This document shows positions 23,826 through 35,712 of a stretch of 64,000 nucleotides of DNA, piece after piece; the stretch's first letter is position 1, and each line of letters opens with the position of its first letter. The translations under genes were made by a program, and so were the position numbers. The notes beneath the pieces were generated by a model. It ran no database searches. It saw nothing but the letters and a program-made list of their open reading frames with translations, and was not told the DNA's origin. This DNA comes from Primulina eburnea (Eukaryota; Streptophyta; Magnoliopsida; Lamiales; Gesneriaceae), in contig NW_027331331.1 in assembly GCF_022965805.1 (NCBI RefSeq), positions 45,498 through 109,497 on the forward strand, read 5' to 3'.

Positions 23826-25277
23826 CTGTTTACGATCCAAATTGAGCCCAATTTGATTATGAGGATCAAGGAAGCACAACGAACCGATCAGAATGTGCAG
23901 AGATCGATTCAAATGGTCAGAGCAGGGCATCTGTCAGAATATCAGGTGCGTGAGCATATCTTGTACGTCAATAACCGTCTTGTTGTGCCAGATGTTTCAG
24001 ATTTGAAGCATCAGATTATGTCCGAAGCACACTGTAGTCGGTTTAGCATCCATCCTGGTGGCAGGAAGATGTACAATGATCTGAAAACCCAGTTCTGGTG
24101 GAAGCAGATGAAGTCAGACATCGCAGAGTATGTGTCTAAATGCTTGAACTGCCAACAGGTGAAGGCTGAGAGGAAGAAGCTCGGAGGGTTACTTCAGAGT
24201 TTGTCAATTCCGGAATGGAAATGGGATCACATTTCCATGGATTTTGTGACGAAGTTACCCCGATCTTCCCGAGGCTGTGATGCCATTTGGGTCGTTATCG
24301 ACAGATTGACCAAATCAGCTTGTTTCATCCCGTACCGAATGACTTACAGACACGATCAGATGGCGGAGATATATATTCGAGAGGTAGTCAGATTGCATGG
24401 AGTGCCGAAGTCTATCGTATCAGATCGTGATCCACGATTCACTTCACACTTCTGGCACAGTCTACAGCAGGCCTTAGGTACGACATTACATCTGAGTACT
24501 GCTTATCATCCTCAGACAGACGGACAGTCAGAACGGACTATCCAGACATTAGAGGATATGTTGAGAGCCGTTGTGCTAGATTTTGGCACTAGTTGGCAAG
24601 ATTCTCTATCTCTTTGTGAATTTTCTTACAATAATAGCTATCAGACGAGTATTGAAATGGCACCGTTTGAAGCTTTGTATGGCAAGAAGTGCAGATCTCC
24701 GCTATATTGGGATGATATCTCAGAAGTACCAGAACTTGGGCCAGATATGATTCGTGACATGTCAGAGAAAGTGAAACTCATTCAGAAGAGGATGAAGACA
24801 GCCCAAGATCGACAAGCAAAGTATGCCAATACCAGACGTAGACCGTTAGTATTTGAGGCAGGAGATAGAGTATTCTTAAAGATTTCTCCATTCAGAGGCG
24901 TTGTTCGATTTGGCAAACGCGGGAAACTATCTCCTCGATACATTGGTCCTTACGAGATTCTTGAGAAAATTGGCGATCGAGCTTATCGACTTGCTCTTCC
25001 TCCATCTCTATCTGGAATACATGACGTGTTTCATGTATCAATGTTGCGAAGATATATGCCAGATATTTCTCATGTCATTCATCCTGACGAAGCTGAACTT
25101 GATCAGACTTTGAGATACGTGGAGCAACCGATACAGATCCTTGATCGGAAAGAAAAGAAGCTCAGAACGAAGATTATTCCCTTAGTAAAAGTCCAATGGA
25201 GACGTCATGGCATCGAAGAAGCGACTTGGGAGACAGAAGCAGATATGCGACAGAAACATCCCGAGTTATTTTCATGA
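23826..25277 (+). CDS. gag-pol: Integrase part of the same gypsy polyprotein, downstream of an in-frame stop
   Basis: The frame is open from 23826, directly after the TGA; the first ATG is at 23853 and gives 474 codons. The HHCC zinc-binding region (H...H...CLNC) is at about residues 60-100 from that ATG. The DDE core has Asp in SMDFVTKL, Asp in SDRDPRF and Glu in DGQSERT, with exactly 35 residues between the second Asp and Glu. The C-terminal part includes GDRVFLKISPF and a chromodomain-like end (VQWRRHGIEEATWE). Integrase inserts the cDNA into the genome, and a chromodomain-like tail would fit chromatin targeting. Unless the stop is bypassed, this copy makes no integrase. The ORF at 24901-25113 in another frame is a shadow. 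Confidence 0.92.
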   Translation: MFTIQIEPNLIMRIKEAQRTDQNVQRSIQMVRAGHLSEYQVREHILYVNNRLVVPDVSDLKHQIMSEAHCSRFSIHPGGRKMYNDLKTQFWWKQMKSDIAEYVSKCLNCQQVKAERKKLGGLLQSLSIPEWKWDHISMDFVTKLPRSSRGCDAIWVVIDRLTKSACFIPYRMTYRHDQMAEIYIREVVRLHGVPKSIVSDRDPRFTSHFWHSLQQALGTTLHLSTAYHPQTDGQSERTIQTLEDMLRAVVLDFGTSWQDSLSLCEFSYNNSYQTSIEMAPFEALYGKKCRSPLYWDDISEVPELGPDMIRDMSEKVKLIQKRMKTAQDRQAKYANTRRRPLVFEAGDRVFLKISPFRGVVRFGKRGKLSPRYIGPYEILEKIGDRAYRLALPPSLSGIHDVFHVSMLRRYMPDISHVIHPDEAELDQTLRYVEQPIQILDRKEKKLRTKIIPLVKVQWRRHGIEEATWETEADMRQKHPELFS

Positions 25278-25361
25278 TGTAAGTAATTTTCAGTCTTGAT
25301 TATATTACTTGTCATGTATGTTTAATAATTGCCTACGATTTCGAGGGCGAAATCATTTCTT

Positions 25362-25374
25362 AGAGGGGGAGAAA
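25362..25374 (+). promoter_or_regulatory. Polypurine tract of the 8.8-kb gypsy element
   Basis: AGAGGGGGAGAAA lies immediately upstream of the 3' LTR, where it would prime plus-strand DNA synthesis. Confidence 0.9.
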
Positions 25375-27338
25375 TGTAAGGCTCGAAGATTTAGTTATCA
25401 TAATCAGACTGATTTTGTTAATAATTAAGGTAATTGTAGATGTATTATATTGGATTTAAAAAGGAAGGCAAAATGTATAAAAGAGAGGAGAAAGGTCGAA
25501 GCTCCAGCGCACATGCGCGAAGATATGCGCGCACTTGCGCGTAAATTCCAGTAGCTTCGGCGCACGTGCGCGAGATAATGCGCTCATATGCGCGATATCT
25601 CCAGCAGCTATGGCGCACATGCGCGAGTTTAGTCGCGCATCTGCGCGGTTGGTCCAGAAGCTTGGGCGCATATGCGCGAAAGGAACGGCGCATATGCGCG
25701 AGGTGTTGAATTGCCGAGACAGTAGGTCTCGCGCACATGCGCGAGTAATGCCGCGCATATGCGCGAGACGTGTAATGCCAAGGATGAGCTATGTGTTCGA
25801 ACCATGCAAGATATATATAGGGGATGGCTTATTTCCTTCTCATTTCAGCTGAGAATCACCGGGAAACTCCAGAGCAATTCCTCCAGATTCACTCATTTTA
25901 GAACTTAGATTTTACAAGATTTATACATCCAAACTTTGATACAAGTGGAGATTCTTGTTCCTCTCATCAAAGGCTTTAAAAGGATGCAAGTAGCTTTGAA
26001 TTCCAACATGATTCAGATTTTATGTGTTGAAGAAATTAAGATGTGATAGTTATAATGTGTTCTTGTAGTTATTGACACCGTAGAAATATAATCGGATCGA
26101 AGAACGGATGTTATATGTAATTGTTACGATTTTTATAGCATGTTAGGGCTAAATATGCAGATGTTGAGTACAATTACATGTTTGGGATGATAATTATGAG
26201 TTGAGGGTATTGATTATTGATATAGGTTAAGATATAGTTTGACCAGTATCGAGAAATCACGTCGTTATGCCGTCAAAGTTATACCGAAACTCATGATTGA
26301 TTGTATATGTGTTGTTGAATTGGGGATTGATATTGTATGTCTCCACATTGCCATTTCAGATTCAGCACACCTCACTTCGACTTCGAGACCTCGACATCGT
26401 TAAAGGTTTAGCAAAGAAAGGTATAAGTCATGTTTTGTTTGGGGAGATGTAACTCAAATAAGATATTATTTGAGTTTCCCAACCAAAATCACATACTAGT
26501 GTTATTAGAGATATTGTAACATGTTTATGAATTGTGTATAGTATTATATTCAATCTTTTAACATGTTTATGCTTTGATTTCAAAATTGTATTCAAGCATG
26601 TATGATCAGTGTGATATTCAGATATGAATATGATAATACGTTGTGTACATATTGATATTCATTGCATCTAAGATAGGAGAGTCTTTGACAGGCATTGTCA
26701 AATAGCTAGACGTTTCGGTGTATCTCAGCATAGGAGTAGGTATTACTCTTATTGCCGCCGTTGATACAGCTCAGACCGAAGTCTAGGAATGAGACGTACA
26801 TTACCCCGATTGGAGGGTAGGTAGTGACGTCTTATTCACACCGGGATCCCTAGAGTTCTAGTCGAGTCGAGTCCAGACATGGTTTGATTCGCATTGCATT
26901 GCATGTGCATATGATGTCATTCATGATAGCATGTTTCATGTTTAATTGATTATATGCATGTATACATGTTTATACTGGGATTTGTTCTCACCGGTTTTCC
27001 GGCTGTTGTTATGTCTGTATGTGTGCATGACAACAGGTGGGGCAGGATCTGGGTCACGCAGAGGATGAGAGACGGACATAGCGTGGTGATCACGGGCCTA
27101 GCAGAAAAAAACTAGTAGTTGTACTTTTGATATGTATTGTATTTAATTACTAGTTGTCGAATATGGATAGAACAAGACATGTTGTATCTTTTGTTTATAG
27201 ATTATGTTGTTAATATCTATGGTGTATGCTTGAGTTATATAACATTAGAATCAATGTTAAAAGCAAAAATCTTGACCCACTTTTATAGTAATGATCCATT
27301 TAATCCCAAGAATAAGAATTAGAGCCCGGGTCCCCACA
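25375..27338 (+). repeat. 3' LTR of the 8.8-kb gypsy element
   Basis: Aligns along its full length with 18522-20486. Differences include a few changes inside the CG-rich motifs (25507-25770), one missing T near 26140 and two changes flanking the hairpin region. It ends GGGTCCCCACA, followed by the CGGGC duplication. Confidence 0.95.
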
Positions 27339-28806
27339 CGGGCTGTAATTTTTAACCGCCCGCGCGTCGCTTGCATAACACGAAAATCAGCCACGTTTCA
27401 AATTGCATGCAACATATGATATATATATAAATTCCTTCTTTCTTTAGAACTCAGAAAGGGGAAAAACGAGAGGAAGTCGAGAAAAGATTACGAGAAATCC
27501 TTACGCCTTTTGTGAGAAATCCGTCCGTCCGAATTAGAATCCGACTTCAGTACTGTGTTCCTATCAACACAGGCTACAACTGGACGTAATTTTTGTTACG
27601 TTTAGACATGTTTTGAAATTATGCTATGGTCAGAATTGAATAGGATTCATATATGATGTTCTTGTCATGTTAGACATCATAGAATCGAAGTTAGATTGCG
27701 AAACAGACTGTTTATACAATTGTTATGATTTTGAGAGTCTATTGGACTAGGATTTCATATCAGAATTGTATTATCGTTCAGAGTTTGAGTTGTATCGATA
27801 TTGAGTATGAATTCTGGTATTATATCTGTGATGTTTAAACTGACGGGGTTATCAAGACTGTATTGTTATGCCGTCGAAACATCAGTTGATTTAGATTAAT
27901 CAAATTCAGATATGATTCAGATTGTATTGTGATATCGAGGACATGAATTGAATTGTATCTTGTTCAGATATTGATCAGATTATGTACTGAGTTGAGTATT
28001 GATCAGAACAGATTGTGTATTGAGTTATGTACTGATACGTTGTATTCGATATTGTCATTTCAGATTTGAGATGGACAGAGTTGAATACAGGTCATCGTCT
28101 TCGTCAGACAGGGACGACAAAGGTATAATTCATGTGATATTCGAGAAGACATAACTCAAATCAGATCTCATTTGAGTTTCCCAATAAAATCACATACTAG
28201 ATTATTGTTTATATTGTTACCTGATTATGCTTTGATTATAGAATTGTATTCAAGCATGTCAGATAATTGTGATATTCAGTTATGAATATGATTATGCTTT
28301 GTTTACAGATTGTTATTCATTGCATTTAAATAGGAAAGTCTTGACAGCCATTGTCAGACTTCTAGACGTTCGGTGTATCTCAACTTAGGAGTAGCCATTA
28401 CTCCTATTGCCAGCCGTCGATACAGCTCGGACCGAAGTCTAGGAATAAGACGTACAGTCGCCCCGAGTGGTTGGGTAGGTGACAGCCAGTGACGTCTTAT
28501 TCACCCCGAGATCCCTAGAGTTATAGATCGAGTCAAGCCTAGACATGATTTGATTAGGACTTCATGCTTATATGGATGTGGCTCCTAGATCATGGGACCC
28601 ATCGTTATTGCTTCAAGTTGTGCTAGCATGTTTTTATGATTTAGATTGTTTATATGCATGTTTATCTGATTTGAGTTGCATGCTTAATTTCATAGATTAT
28701 GAAATATATTGTGTTTATACATGATCGGATGTTTTATGAATTAGTTTGTTTATATACATGCTTACCATGTTTTATACTGGGATTTATTCTCACCGGAGTT
28801 ATCCGG

Positions 28807-28841
28807 CTGTTGTCGTGTTTTGTATGTGTGCATGACAACAG
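28807..28841 (+). other. Hairpin in the interrupted solo LTR
   Basis: CTGTTGTCGTG (28807-28817) and CATGACAACAG (28831-28841) form an 11-bp stem with one G-T wobble. It corresponds to the hairpin at 20151-20184 of the nested element, but with a C-G pair at position 8. Confidence 0.65.
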
Positions 28842-29143
28842 GTGGGGTTGGATCAGGGTCGAGATGACGATGAGAGAAGACGAGTTAGCGTGGTGATTCC
28901 GGACTTGCAGTAGATTGGATTTTACTACTAGAACTTTAGTAGTGAACCTTAGATTAGAATGTTGTACATTTTTGTATTTTAATACTGAATTTGTATTTTT
29001 ATATACAGACATGTATAGTATTTAGATTCCATTACCTTCCGCAGTTATAATTTCAAAAGAAAATTTTTAGACCCTGTTTATCAGAACTGATAATTTAAAT
29101 CCGAATAACGATTAAGAAGATGATTAGCGTCCGGGTCCCCACA

Positions 29144-32100
29144 CCCTCCCCTTCTTAGTCCTAGGCAACCCCAAAATAAAGTCCATAGAAATGTCAATCC
29201 AAGTTATTTTTAAGAATAGCACGCAAAAGTGTTCCCAAAGTTCTATTGACAACTTCAGTTTGTCCATCCGTTTGAGGATGACAAGTAGTAGAAAACAACA
29301 ATTTTGTGCCAATTTTAGCCCATAAAGTCTTCCAAAAGTAACTCAAGAATTTAACATCGCGACGAGAAACAATAATCCTAGGCATGCCACGCAACCTAAC
29401 GACTTCTCTAAAGAACAAATCCGCAATGTTTGAAGCATCATCGGTTTTATGACAAGCTATAAAATGTGCCATCTTAGAGAATCTATACACAACAACAAAA
29501 ATAGAATCCCTCCCCTTCTTAGTCCTAGGCAACCCCAAAATAAAGTCCATAGAAATGTCAATCCAAGTTATTTGTAAGAATAGCACGCAAAAGTGTTCCC
29601 AAAGTTCTATTGAAAACTTCAGTTTGTCCATCCGTTTGAGGATGACAAGTAGTAGAAAACAACAATTTTGTGCCAAGTTTAGCCCATAATGTATTCCAAA
29701 AGTAACTCAAGAAATTAACATCGCGACGAGAAACAATAGTTCTAGGCATGCCATGCAACCTAGCTACTTCTCTAAAGAACAAATCCGCTATGTTTGAAGC
29801 ATCATCGGTTTTATGACAAGCTATTAAATGTGCCATCTTAGAGAATCTATCCACAACAACAAAAATAGAATCCCTCCCCTTCTTAGTCCTAGGCAACTCC
29901 AAAATAAAGTCCATAGAAATGTCAATCCAAGTTCTTTTTAAGAATAGCACGCAAAAGTGTTCCCAAAGTTCTATTGACAACTTCAGTTTTTCCATCCGTT
30001 TGAGGATGACAAGTAGTAAAAAACAACAATTTGTGCCAAGTTTAGCTCATAAAGTATTCCAAAAGTAACTCAAGAATTTAACATCGCGACGAGAAACAAT
30101 ATTCCTAGGCATGCCATGCAACCTAACGACTTCTCTAAAGAACAAATCCGCAATGTTTGAAGCATCATCGGTTTTATGACAAGCTATAAAATGTACCATC
30201 TTAGAGAATCTATACACAACAAAAAATATAGAATCCCTCCCCTTCTTAGTCCTAGGCAACCCCAAAATAAAGTCCATAGAAATGTCAATCCAAGTTCTTT
30301 TTAAGAATTGCACGCAAAAGTGTTCCCAAAATTCTATTGACAACTTCGGTTTGTCCATCCGTTTGAGGATGACAAGTAGTAGAAAACAACAATTTTGTGC
30401 CAAGTTTAGCCCATAAAGTCTTCCAAAAGTAACTCAAGAATTTAACATCACGACGAGAAACAATAGTCCTAGGCATGCCACGCAACCTAACGAGTTCTCT
30501 AAAGAACAAATCCGCAATGTTTGAAGCATCATCGGTTTTATTTCAAGCTATAAAATGTGCCATCTTAGAGAATCTATACACAACAACAAAAATAGAATCC
30601 CTCCCCTTCTTAGTCCTAGGCAACCCCAAAATAAAGTCCATAGAAATGTCAATCCAAATTCTTTTTAAGAATAGCACGCAAAAGTGTTCCCAAAATTCTA
30701 TTGACAACTTCAGTTTGTCCATCCGTTTGAGGATGACAAGTAGTAGAAAACAACAATTTGTGTCAAGTTTAGCTCATAAAGTATTCCAAAAGTAACTCAA
30801 GGATTGAACATCGCGACGAGAAACAATAGTCCTAGGCATGCCATGCAACCTAGCGACTTCTCTAAAGATCAAATCCGCAATGTTTGAAGAATCATTGGTT
30901 TTATGACAAGCTATAAAATGTGCCATATTAGAGAATCTATCCACAACAACAAAAAAAGAATCCCTCCCCTTCTTAGTCCTAGGCAACCCCAAAATAAAGT
31001 CCATAGAAATGTCAATCCAAGTTCTTTTTAATAATAGCACGCAAAAGTGTTCCTAAAGTTCTATTGACAACTTCAGGTTGTCCATCCGTTTGAGGATGAC
31101 AAGTAGTAGAAAACAACAATTTTGTGCCAAGTTTAGCCCATAAAGTCTTCCAAAAGTAACTAAAGAATTTAACATCGCGACGAGAAACAATAGTCCTAGG
31201 CATGCCATGCAACCTAGCTACTTCTCTAAAGAACAAATCCGCTATGTTTGAAGCATCATCGGTTTTATGACAAGCTATAAAATGTGTCATCTTATAGAAT
31301 CTATTCACAACAACGAAAATAGAATCCCTCCCCTTCTTAGTCCTAGGCAAACTAAAATAAAGTCCATAGAAATGTCAATCCAAGTTCTTTTTAAGAATAG
31401 CACGCAAAGGTGTTCCCAAAGTTCTATTGACAACTTCAGTTTGTCCATCAGTTTGAGGATGACAAGTAGTAGAAAACAACAATTTTGTGCCAAGTTTAGC
31501 CCATAAAGTCTTCCAAAAGTAACTCAAGAATTTAACATCGCGACGAGAAACAATAGTTCTAGGCATGCCACGCAACCTAACGACTTCTCTAAAGAACAAA
31601 TCCGCAATGTTTGAAGCATCATCGGTTTTATGACAAGCTATAAAATGTGCCATCATAGAGAATCTATCCACCACAACAAAAATAGAATCCCTCCCCTTCT
31701 TAGTCCTAGGCAACCCCAAAATAAAGTCAATAAAAATGTCAATCCAAGTTCTTTTTAAGAATAGCACGCAAAAGTGTTCCCAATATTCTATTGACAACTT
31801 CAGTTTGTCCATCCGTTTGAGGATGACAAGTAGTAGAAAACAACAATTAGTGCCAAGTTTAGCCCATAAAGTCTTCCAAAAGTAACTCAAGAATTTTACA
31901 TCGCGACGAGAAACAATAGTCCTAGGCATGCCACGCAACCTAACGACTTCTCTAAAGAACAAATCCGCAATGTTTGAAGCATCATCGGTTTTATGACAAG
32001 CTATAAAATGTGCCATCTTAGAGAATCTATACACAACAACAAAAATAGAATCCCTCCCCTTCTTAGTCCTAGGCAACCCCAAAATAAAGTCCATAGAAAT

Positions 32101-32391
32101 GTCAATCCAAGTTCTTTTTAAGAATAGCACGCAAAAGTGTTCCCAAAGTTATATTGACAACTTCAGTTTGTCCATCAGTTTGAGGATGACAAGTAGTAGA
32201 AAACAACAATTTTGTGCCAAGTTTAGCCCATAAAGTCTTCCAAAAGTAACTCAAGAATTTAACATCACGACGAGAAACAATAGTCCTAGGCATGCCATGC
32301 AACCTAGCGACTTCTATAAAGAAAAAATCCGCAATGTTTGAAGCATCATCGGTTTTATGACAAGCTATAAAATGTGCCATCTTAGAGAATC
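29144..32391 (-). repeat. Satellite array, block 2: about 9 integrase-derived units
   Basis: This continues block 1 in phase after the solo LTR. Units follow the same 363-364 bp period. Several share rare variants with distant units: the motif giving ELPRTKKG plus the start MEKLKLS at 29558-29995 matches the unit at 2737-3108, and gcccataatgtattcc near 29685 matches units near 15509 and 15871. The block ends at GAATC, where the minus-strand gypsy element inserted. Confidence 0.95.
31375..32130 (-). pseudogene. Longest relic ORF in the satellite (251 codons spanning two units)
   Basis: Two consecutive integrase-core units are read through because the upstream unit is a 363-bp variant. At the deletion the frame changes from AKLGT to [19 protein letters not shown], and that alternative frame enters the next unit in the integrase frame (TWIDIF). 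The translation carries VSRRDVKF in both units, so the catalytic second Asp is absent. There is no gag, HHCC finger, promoter or start context. I treat it as a by-product of unit length. Comparable read-throughs occur at 15893-16498 (201 codons) and 9207-9770 (187 codons). Confidence 0.75.
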
Positions 32392-33441
32392 TGTGACACC
32401 CTGACCCGTAACATTAAAATAATACAGCGAAAATAAAATTTTCTTAAAAATATGGAAGGAGTTTCAAAATACATTTCATGAAAATGTTTACAAAATAAAT
32501 ACATGATCATTCAAATGATATACAAAATACAAAATAATCATTCTTATGATCATGTCCCAAAATGATACAAAATAATCTTCCTTCCAACGGTGTATGCATA
32601 TGACTCCCATCCACGATCACTGTCTTGGTCGGTTACTCTTATCTGCATCACATGAAAATAATTGAAATGAGAATAAATCTCAGCAAGTGGAACTCTAACA
32701 TAGCAATGATACAATATATACTCTGAAAAACATGACTTTGAAATCATAAATACCATCAACTCTGAAACATGAATACTGTAGCAATAACTGTAGCAATAGC
32801 ACATCAATAAGATAGCAATAAGATGGTATTCTCTTTTCTCTGGTTGGATTGATATCAATAGTATCTCTGCTCTGGTGCTAATATCCCTATCGATATAAAC
32901 CGATAACTCTGAGGGATAAAAGCCTATGGTCGTTGATCAACTAATTGCATGCAATGCTCTGACTATGATTAATCAATCCAATAAAACATTTGAACTCTGA
33001 ATATCATTTAAAGTCGTCGTTTCGCAATCTCTATCTTTTCTCTTGTATTCCCTTTTTAACAATAGTGAGACATACAATGCCTCCAATAGATAATCAATGA
33101 AATCAATACATAACAATGGATCAATGGAAGGGAATAACACTTTGAAACCTTTAAAACTGTGGGGACCCGGACAATAATCAAATTCTTAATCATCATTGGG
33201 ACTAATTAATCGATTATAAAACAGGGTCTAAAAATTTTTCTTTTTAAAATGCGGAACGTAGTGAAATCAAGACATATATACATATCAGTATATATAAAAT
33301 ACAAGTCCTGTATCATAAACATTTATTCAACTAGAGTTTAACAACTAATATCAAGTGTCCAAACCCTATCTCAGATCAAAGTCCGAAGTCTCCACTCTAA
33401 CTCGATCTCTCCTCATCTCCTCGACCCTGAACATGTCCCAC

Positions 33442-33485
33442 CTGTTGTCAAGTACACATATAGACAAGACAACAGCCGGATAATT
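33442..33485 (-). other. Hairpin in the solo LTR
   Basis: CTGTTGTC (33442-33449) and GACAACAG (33478-33485) form an 8-bp perfect stem at the position equivalent to 55162-55195 and 20151-20184. It is flanked by ccggaattatccgg-like sequence. Confidence 0.6.
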
Positions 33486-33681
33486 CCGGTGAGAATATAA
33501 TCCCAGTATAAATCAACGAAACATGCAATCATATAAACAAATATAAAGCATGTAATCAGGTAACAGATATATGTAACAAAGTCTGAAACATAATCAATAT
33601 CAAACTGTCGACAATACTCGTAGCTACATCATTCAGACTAGACTCAATCCTAGTCTAGGGATCCCGATTCCAGAAGTTGGC

Positions 33682-33985
33682 ATGCATATATCGACTAACA
33701 GTAATAGAAAAGACTCCAGTTTTATCCACGCCGATATGGTATCGATCAACAGTAATAGAAAAGACTCAAGTTCTATTCACATCGATACGGTATCGATTAC
33801 CAGTAATAGAGGAAGCTATTATTCTATCCACATCAATATAGTACCGATTAACAGTAATAGAAGCAACTCTAATTCTATCCACATCGATATGACATCGATT
33901 AACAGTAATAGAAGAGCTACTAATCTATCCACATCGATACAATACTGATTACCAGTAATAGAAAAAGCCACCATCCTATCCACAT
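33682..33985. repeat. 51-bp minisatellite, about 6 copies
   Basis: The string cagtaatag recurs at about 33699, 33750, 33801, 33852, 33903 and 33953, a period of 50-51 bp. Each unit contains atcgat and ctatccacatcgata elements. Because 51 is divisible by three, it produces a spurious 17-residue repeat ORF on the plus strand. A shorter, irregular version is in the sister solo LTR at 54779-54965. Confidence 0.85.
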
Positions 33986-35476
33986 CGATAGCCAAACATC
34001 CAGTGACAGTCTTTGGCACATCCGCCAATACACCATCTTATGACATCGTGCAATGTGCCCGTGGTGATCCCACCACTAACGGCACTTCTGTCATAAGATT
34101 ACTCTTCTAATACCTGTAATCTATAACTCAACAAAACAAGTATATCAATCAATCAATGCAAATATCAATGCAATAAAGTAAAGTATGTGATTTAGGGAAA
34201 CCCAAGTCTAAACCGACTCAAGTCCATCTCCCAATACCACATTGACTTATACCTTTCTTTCGTCGGTTTCTGGCTCAGTCGAAGTCCTGAACTCACAGTC
34301 TGTCTGGCAATGACAATATCAATAATTTCATGTCAATATACCTTTCAAATCAATAACAATCTGATCAATCTTGATTTAATTCAAAATCAACAGCATAACG
34401 GTACAAACTCAGTATCCCCGTCAATACCATATCACCAGATAACAGTTACAATCCATAACCCATATCCAATACAATCCGTAATTCAACCGTATTTCAAATC
34501 TGTCCGGTATAAATCAATATACCCCAGAAAATTCATAACAATTCCATAATCAGTCCGTTTTCTGATCTGACTTCGATTCTACGATGTCTAACATGTCTAG
34601 AACATCATATATGAATTATATCAAATTCCTACAACATCATATTTCAAAACATGCCAAAACGTAGGAAAACTTACGTCCAATTGCAGCTCTCGTCGAGAGG
34701 AGTACGGTACTGTGTCCGGATTTAAATTCTGATAACCGAATTTGCCAAAATCGCAATTATACAGTACGAATAACTTTGAGGGAAATTTGCTTTGGAGTTC
34801 TCGATTCTTTATTCTGAAGTTTGAGGGAAATAACATTATATATTTGCATGCAAGGACAAGTGTCATATTCAAGTCCAATTTGCACTTTAGCCCCTTAAGT
34901 CTTCACTATTTTCAATTTGGTCCTGAAAACTCTTTTTAATTCTATTTCAATCCTAATTAATTACAAACATCGTGTAATTTAATTCATCATTCCAAAATTC
35001 TTAATTTAAATAATCTCGGATTAAAGTGATATAATCTCGGGCCTTACAAAAACACAATACATATAATATCATGTGAGAAAAGGGATGAAATTCCACTTAC
35101 AAACCAATAGAACACCTCCAACTAAACTCTTGGTACACCACCTACAACAATAATCCATAAATAATAACAATATCAACTCTATATCCACAAATACAAGTCA
35201 AATAATCCATTAACCAACTCAAACATCAAGCCCAAGTCAACCCTTAACTCAAAACCTTAAAAGAATCGCACCAAAAACTTACCTAAGCTTCCTTATACCA
35301 CGGAGAACATCGATCTCAAGTCGGAAATCCAAATAACTCCAAGAATCAAAGGTAGGAAGCAAAAGAAATGGAGGAAAACCCTTGGAAATGGAGAGAAAAA
35401 TCGGAAATGAAGAAGGAGATAAGGTATGGTATGGCCAACAACTCCCAAAAAGCAACTAAATATCTCACCCATACTT

Positions 35477-35712
35477 ACACCGCGGGTGCGGTCACACAAG
35501 CACCGCGGGTGCGCTAAGCTCACGGCATTCCAACAAAATTCCCATGCACGATGACCGCGGGTGCGATGCTGCAATTACCGTGGGTGCGGTCTCACCGCGG
35601 GTGCGGTGCTTACACTGCCGCGGGTGCGGTGTCTTCACGGTGAAACCATCAAAATCCAACATAAATGACCGCGGGTGCGGTCCTTGCAAGGGTGCGGGTG
35701 CTGTACCACTTC
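35477..35712. repeat. CCGCGGGTGCGGT motif array (decayed copy) in the 3' LTR
   Basis: About eight motif copies. Several have C-to-T or similar changes relative to the equivalent copies at 41664-41895. The ORFs at 35492-35767 (minus) and 35544-35738 (plus) only translate this array. Confidence 0.85.

Larger units (their letters stand above)
18522..27338 (+). mobile_element. Nearly intact Ty3/gypsy retrotransposon, 8.8 kb, probably Tekay/Del-like chromovirus
   Basis: LTRs at 18522-20486 and 25375-27338 (1965 and 1964 bp) bound the element, and CGGGC is duplicated at 18517-18521 and 27339-27343. The internal region has a primer-binding site, one long gag-protease-RT-RNase H ORF, an integrase ORF in the same frame and a polypurine tract, in canonical gypsy order. 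I counted about 19 substitutions and one 1-bp indel between the LTRs by eye, about 1%, which indicates a recent insertion. The only obvious lesion in the coding region is one TGA at 23823. The clade assignment is inferred from the general look of the RT, integrase and C-terminal region, not from a phylogeny. Confidence 0.95.
18242..29143 (+). mobile_element. Solo LTR (about 2.08 kb without insert) in the satellite, split by a nested gypsy element
   Basis: The element starts TGTAATGCCCGAG at 18242 and ends GGGTCCCCACA at 29143. It is flanked by the 5-bp duplication CCCTC (18237-18241 and 29144-29148), and satellite sequence resumes in phase on the far side. Its own sequence is 18242-18521 plus 27344-29143. 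No primer-binding site, coding region or second LTR belongs to it, so it is a solo LTR left by LTR-LTR recombination. A TATA box is near 27421-27430 (atatatataa), and a hairpin lies at 28807-28841. Its termini and 3' half resemble those of the nested element and of the LTRs at 33158 and 53512. The ORF at 28699-28896 is not convincing as a gene. Confidence 0.93.
33158..35048 (-). mobile_element. Solo LTR (minus), 1.89 kb, inside the 3' LTR
   Basis: On the minus strand it starts TGTAAGGCCCGAGATT at 35048 and ends CCGGGTCCCCACA at 33158. The flanking duplication is AAAAC (33153-33157 and 35049-35053), and the uninterrupted site is visible in the other LTR near 41236-41240. No internal sequence is present. 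It shares the hairpin (33442-33485) and the cagtaatag minisatellite with the solo LTR at 53512-55476, so both belong to one family. The ORFs in it (for example 33682-33948) translate repeats or lack any recognisable domain. Confidence 0.93.

Noticed and set aside
18242..29143. A single large 10.9-kb gypsy element with both ends as its LTRs
   Set aside because: The outer ends belong to one LTR split by an insert: the inner element has its own LTR pair and CGGGC duplication, and the outer sequence is collinear when the insert is removed.
33682..33948. 88-codon ORF with a 17-residue repeat (SINSNRKDSSSIHID)
   Set aside because: It arises from a 51-bp minisatellite, a multiple of three; it is irregular in the sister LTR and has no start context.
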